This document shows positions 6,908-6,995 of a DNA stretch of 6,995 nt, in pieces. The DNA is taken from contig JANYKF010000245.1 of the NCBI GenBank assembly GCA_025361665.1, positions 1 to 6,995 of the forward strand. Direction: 5' to 3'. Position 1 is the first letter of the stretch, and each line of letters opens with the position of its first letter. The notes under the pieces are model-generated. The model made no database searches. It was not told where the DNA came from and saw only the letters and a program-made list of their open reading frames with translations. The translations under genes and the position numbers were made by a program. Origin of the DNA: Clostridiaceae bacterium. Its GTDB lineage: Bacteria; Bacillota; Clostridia; DSM-8532.

Positions 6908-6995
6908 CCATGGTAGGAGTTCAAAATAATCTGGCCAATGCCTCAAAATGATCCTTGAAAACATATTGCTGGTTGTGTCAAACTTGACTCGGATG
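6866..6995. mobile_element. Possible edge of an inserted element or recombination junction
   Basis: Kinase homology ends near 6865, and what follows shows no coding match in the three + frames. The last 95 bases are about 40% GC, lower than the ~53% of the first 60 bases of the window. Repeats here are a direct pair TCAAAATAATC (6921-6931) and TCAAAATGATC (6943-6953), 22 bp apart; a related TCAAACTTGAC (6978-6988); and an 8-bp inverted repeat AGTTTGAC (6901-6908) / GTCAAACT (6977-6984). Several short related repeats near a boundary resemble the multi-repeat transposase-binding ends of some insertion sequences such as the IS21 family. No transposase is in the window and no terminal repeat pair can be tested, so the family is not assigned. 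Confidence 0.35.
6921..6953. repeat. Direct repeat pair TCAAAATRATC, 22-bp period
   Basis: TCAAAATAATC (6921-6931) and TCAAAATGATC (6943-6953) agree at 10 of 11 positions. The 22-bp offset is close to two helical turns, so both would face the same side of the DNA. This fits protein binding sites, either a transposase at an element end or a regulator of a gene beyond the window. Confidence 0.45.

Noticed and set aside
6907..6914. ACCATGGT palindrome as an operator
   Set aside because: An 8-bp palindrome alone is expected by chance and has no second half-site or promoter near it.

Overview
The window carries five genes, all on the + strand, from a bacterium of moderate GC content. No rRNA, tRNA or CRISPR array is visible. 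The split glycine decarboxylase (GcvPA + GcvPB), a lipoate-protein ligase in the same operon, and two PAS-containing histidine kinases of the kind abundant in environmental anaerobes suggest a Gram-negative, Desulfobacterota-like organism. This taxonomic guess is inference and is weak.

Region 1 (1-2941) is the 3' part of a glycine cleavage operon: the C-terminal end of gcvPA (cut by the window edge), complete gcvPB and complete lplA. Both junctions are ATGA stop/start overlaps, so the three genes are almost certainly co-transcribed and translationally coupled. GcvPA and GcvPB together form the PLP-dependent P-protein, which decarboxylates glycine and passes the aminomethyl group to the lipoyl arm of the H-protein. 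LplA attaches lipoate to carriers such as the H-protein. gcvT and gcvH would be expected just upstream, outside the window.

Region 2 (2942-4633) has a 183-bp spacer, which overlaps a 31-codon ORF at its 3' end, and then a soluble REC-PAS-HisKA-HATPase protein with every phosphotransfer motif intact. The start is most likely TTG 3125, which has a good Shine-Dalgarno match. Its PAS domain holds an unusual cluster of cysteines.

Region 3 (4634-6995) has a short leader with two adjacent hairpins and an 11-codon ORF whose stop overlaps the probable GTG start of a second, membrane-bound sensor kinase (dCache-type sensor, HAMP, PAS, HisKA). That kinase breaks off inside its ATPase domain: the N-box is present, but homology stops near 6865 and the D/G1, F and G2 boxes are absent. 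The remaining 88 bp after its stop are about 40% GC, appear non-coding, and contain spaced direct and inverted repeats. This is consistent with the end of a mobile element or a recombination junction that inactivated the kinase.

I see no clearly new multi-gene system. The points most worth checking are the kinase truncation and its flank, the short overlapping ORFs in front of both kinases, the cysteine cluster in the first kinase, and an insertion in GcvPB.
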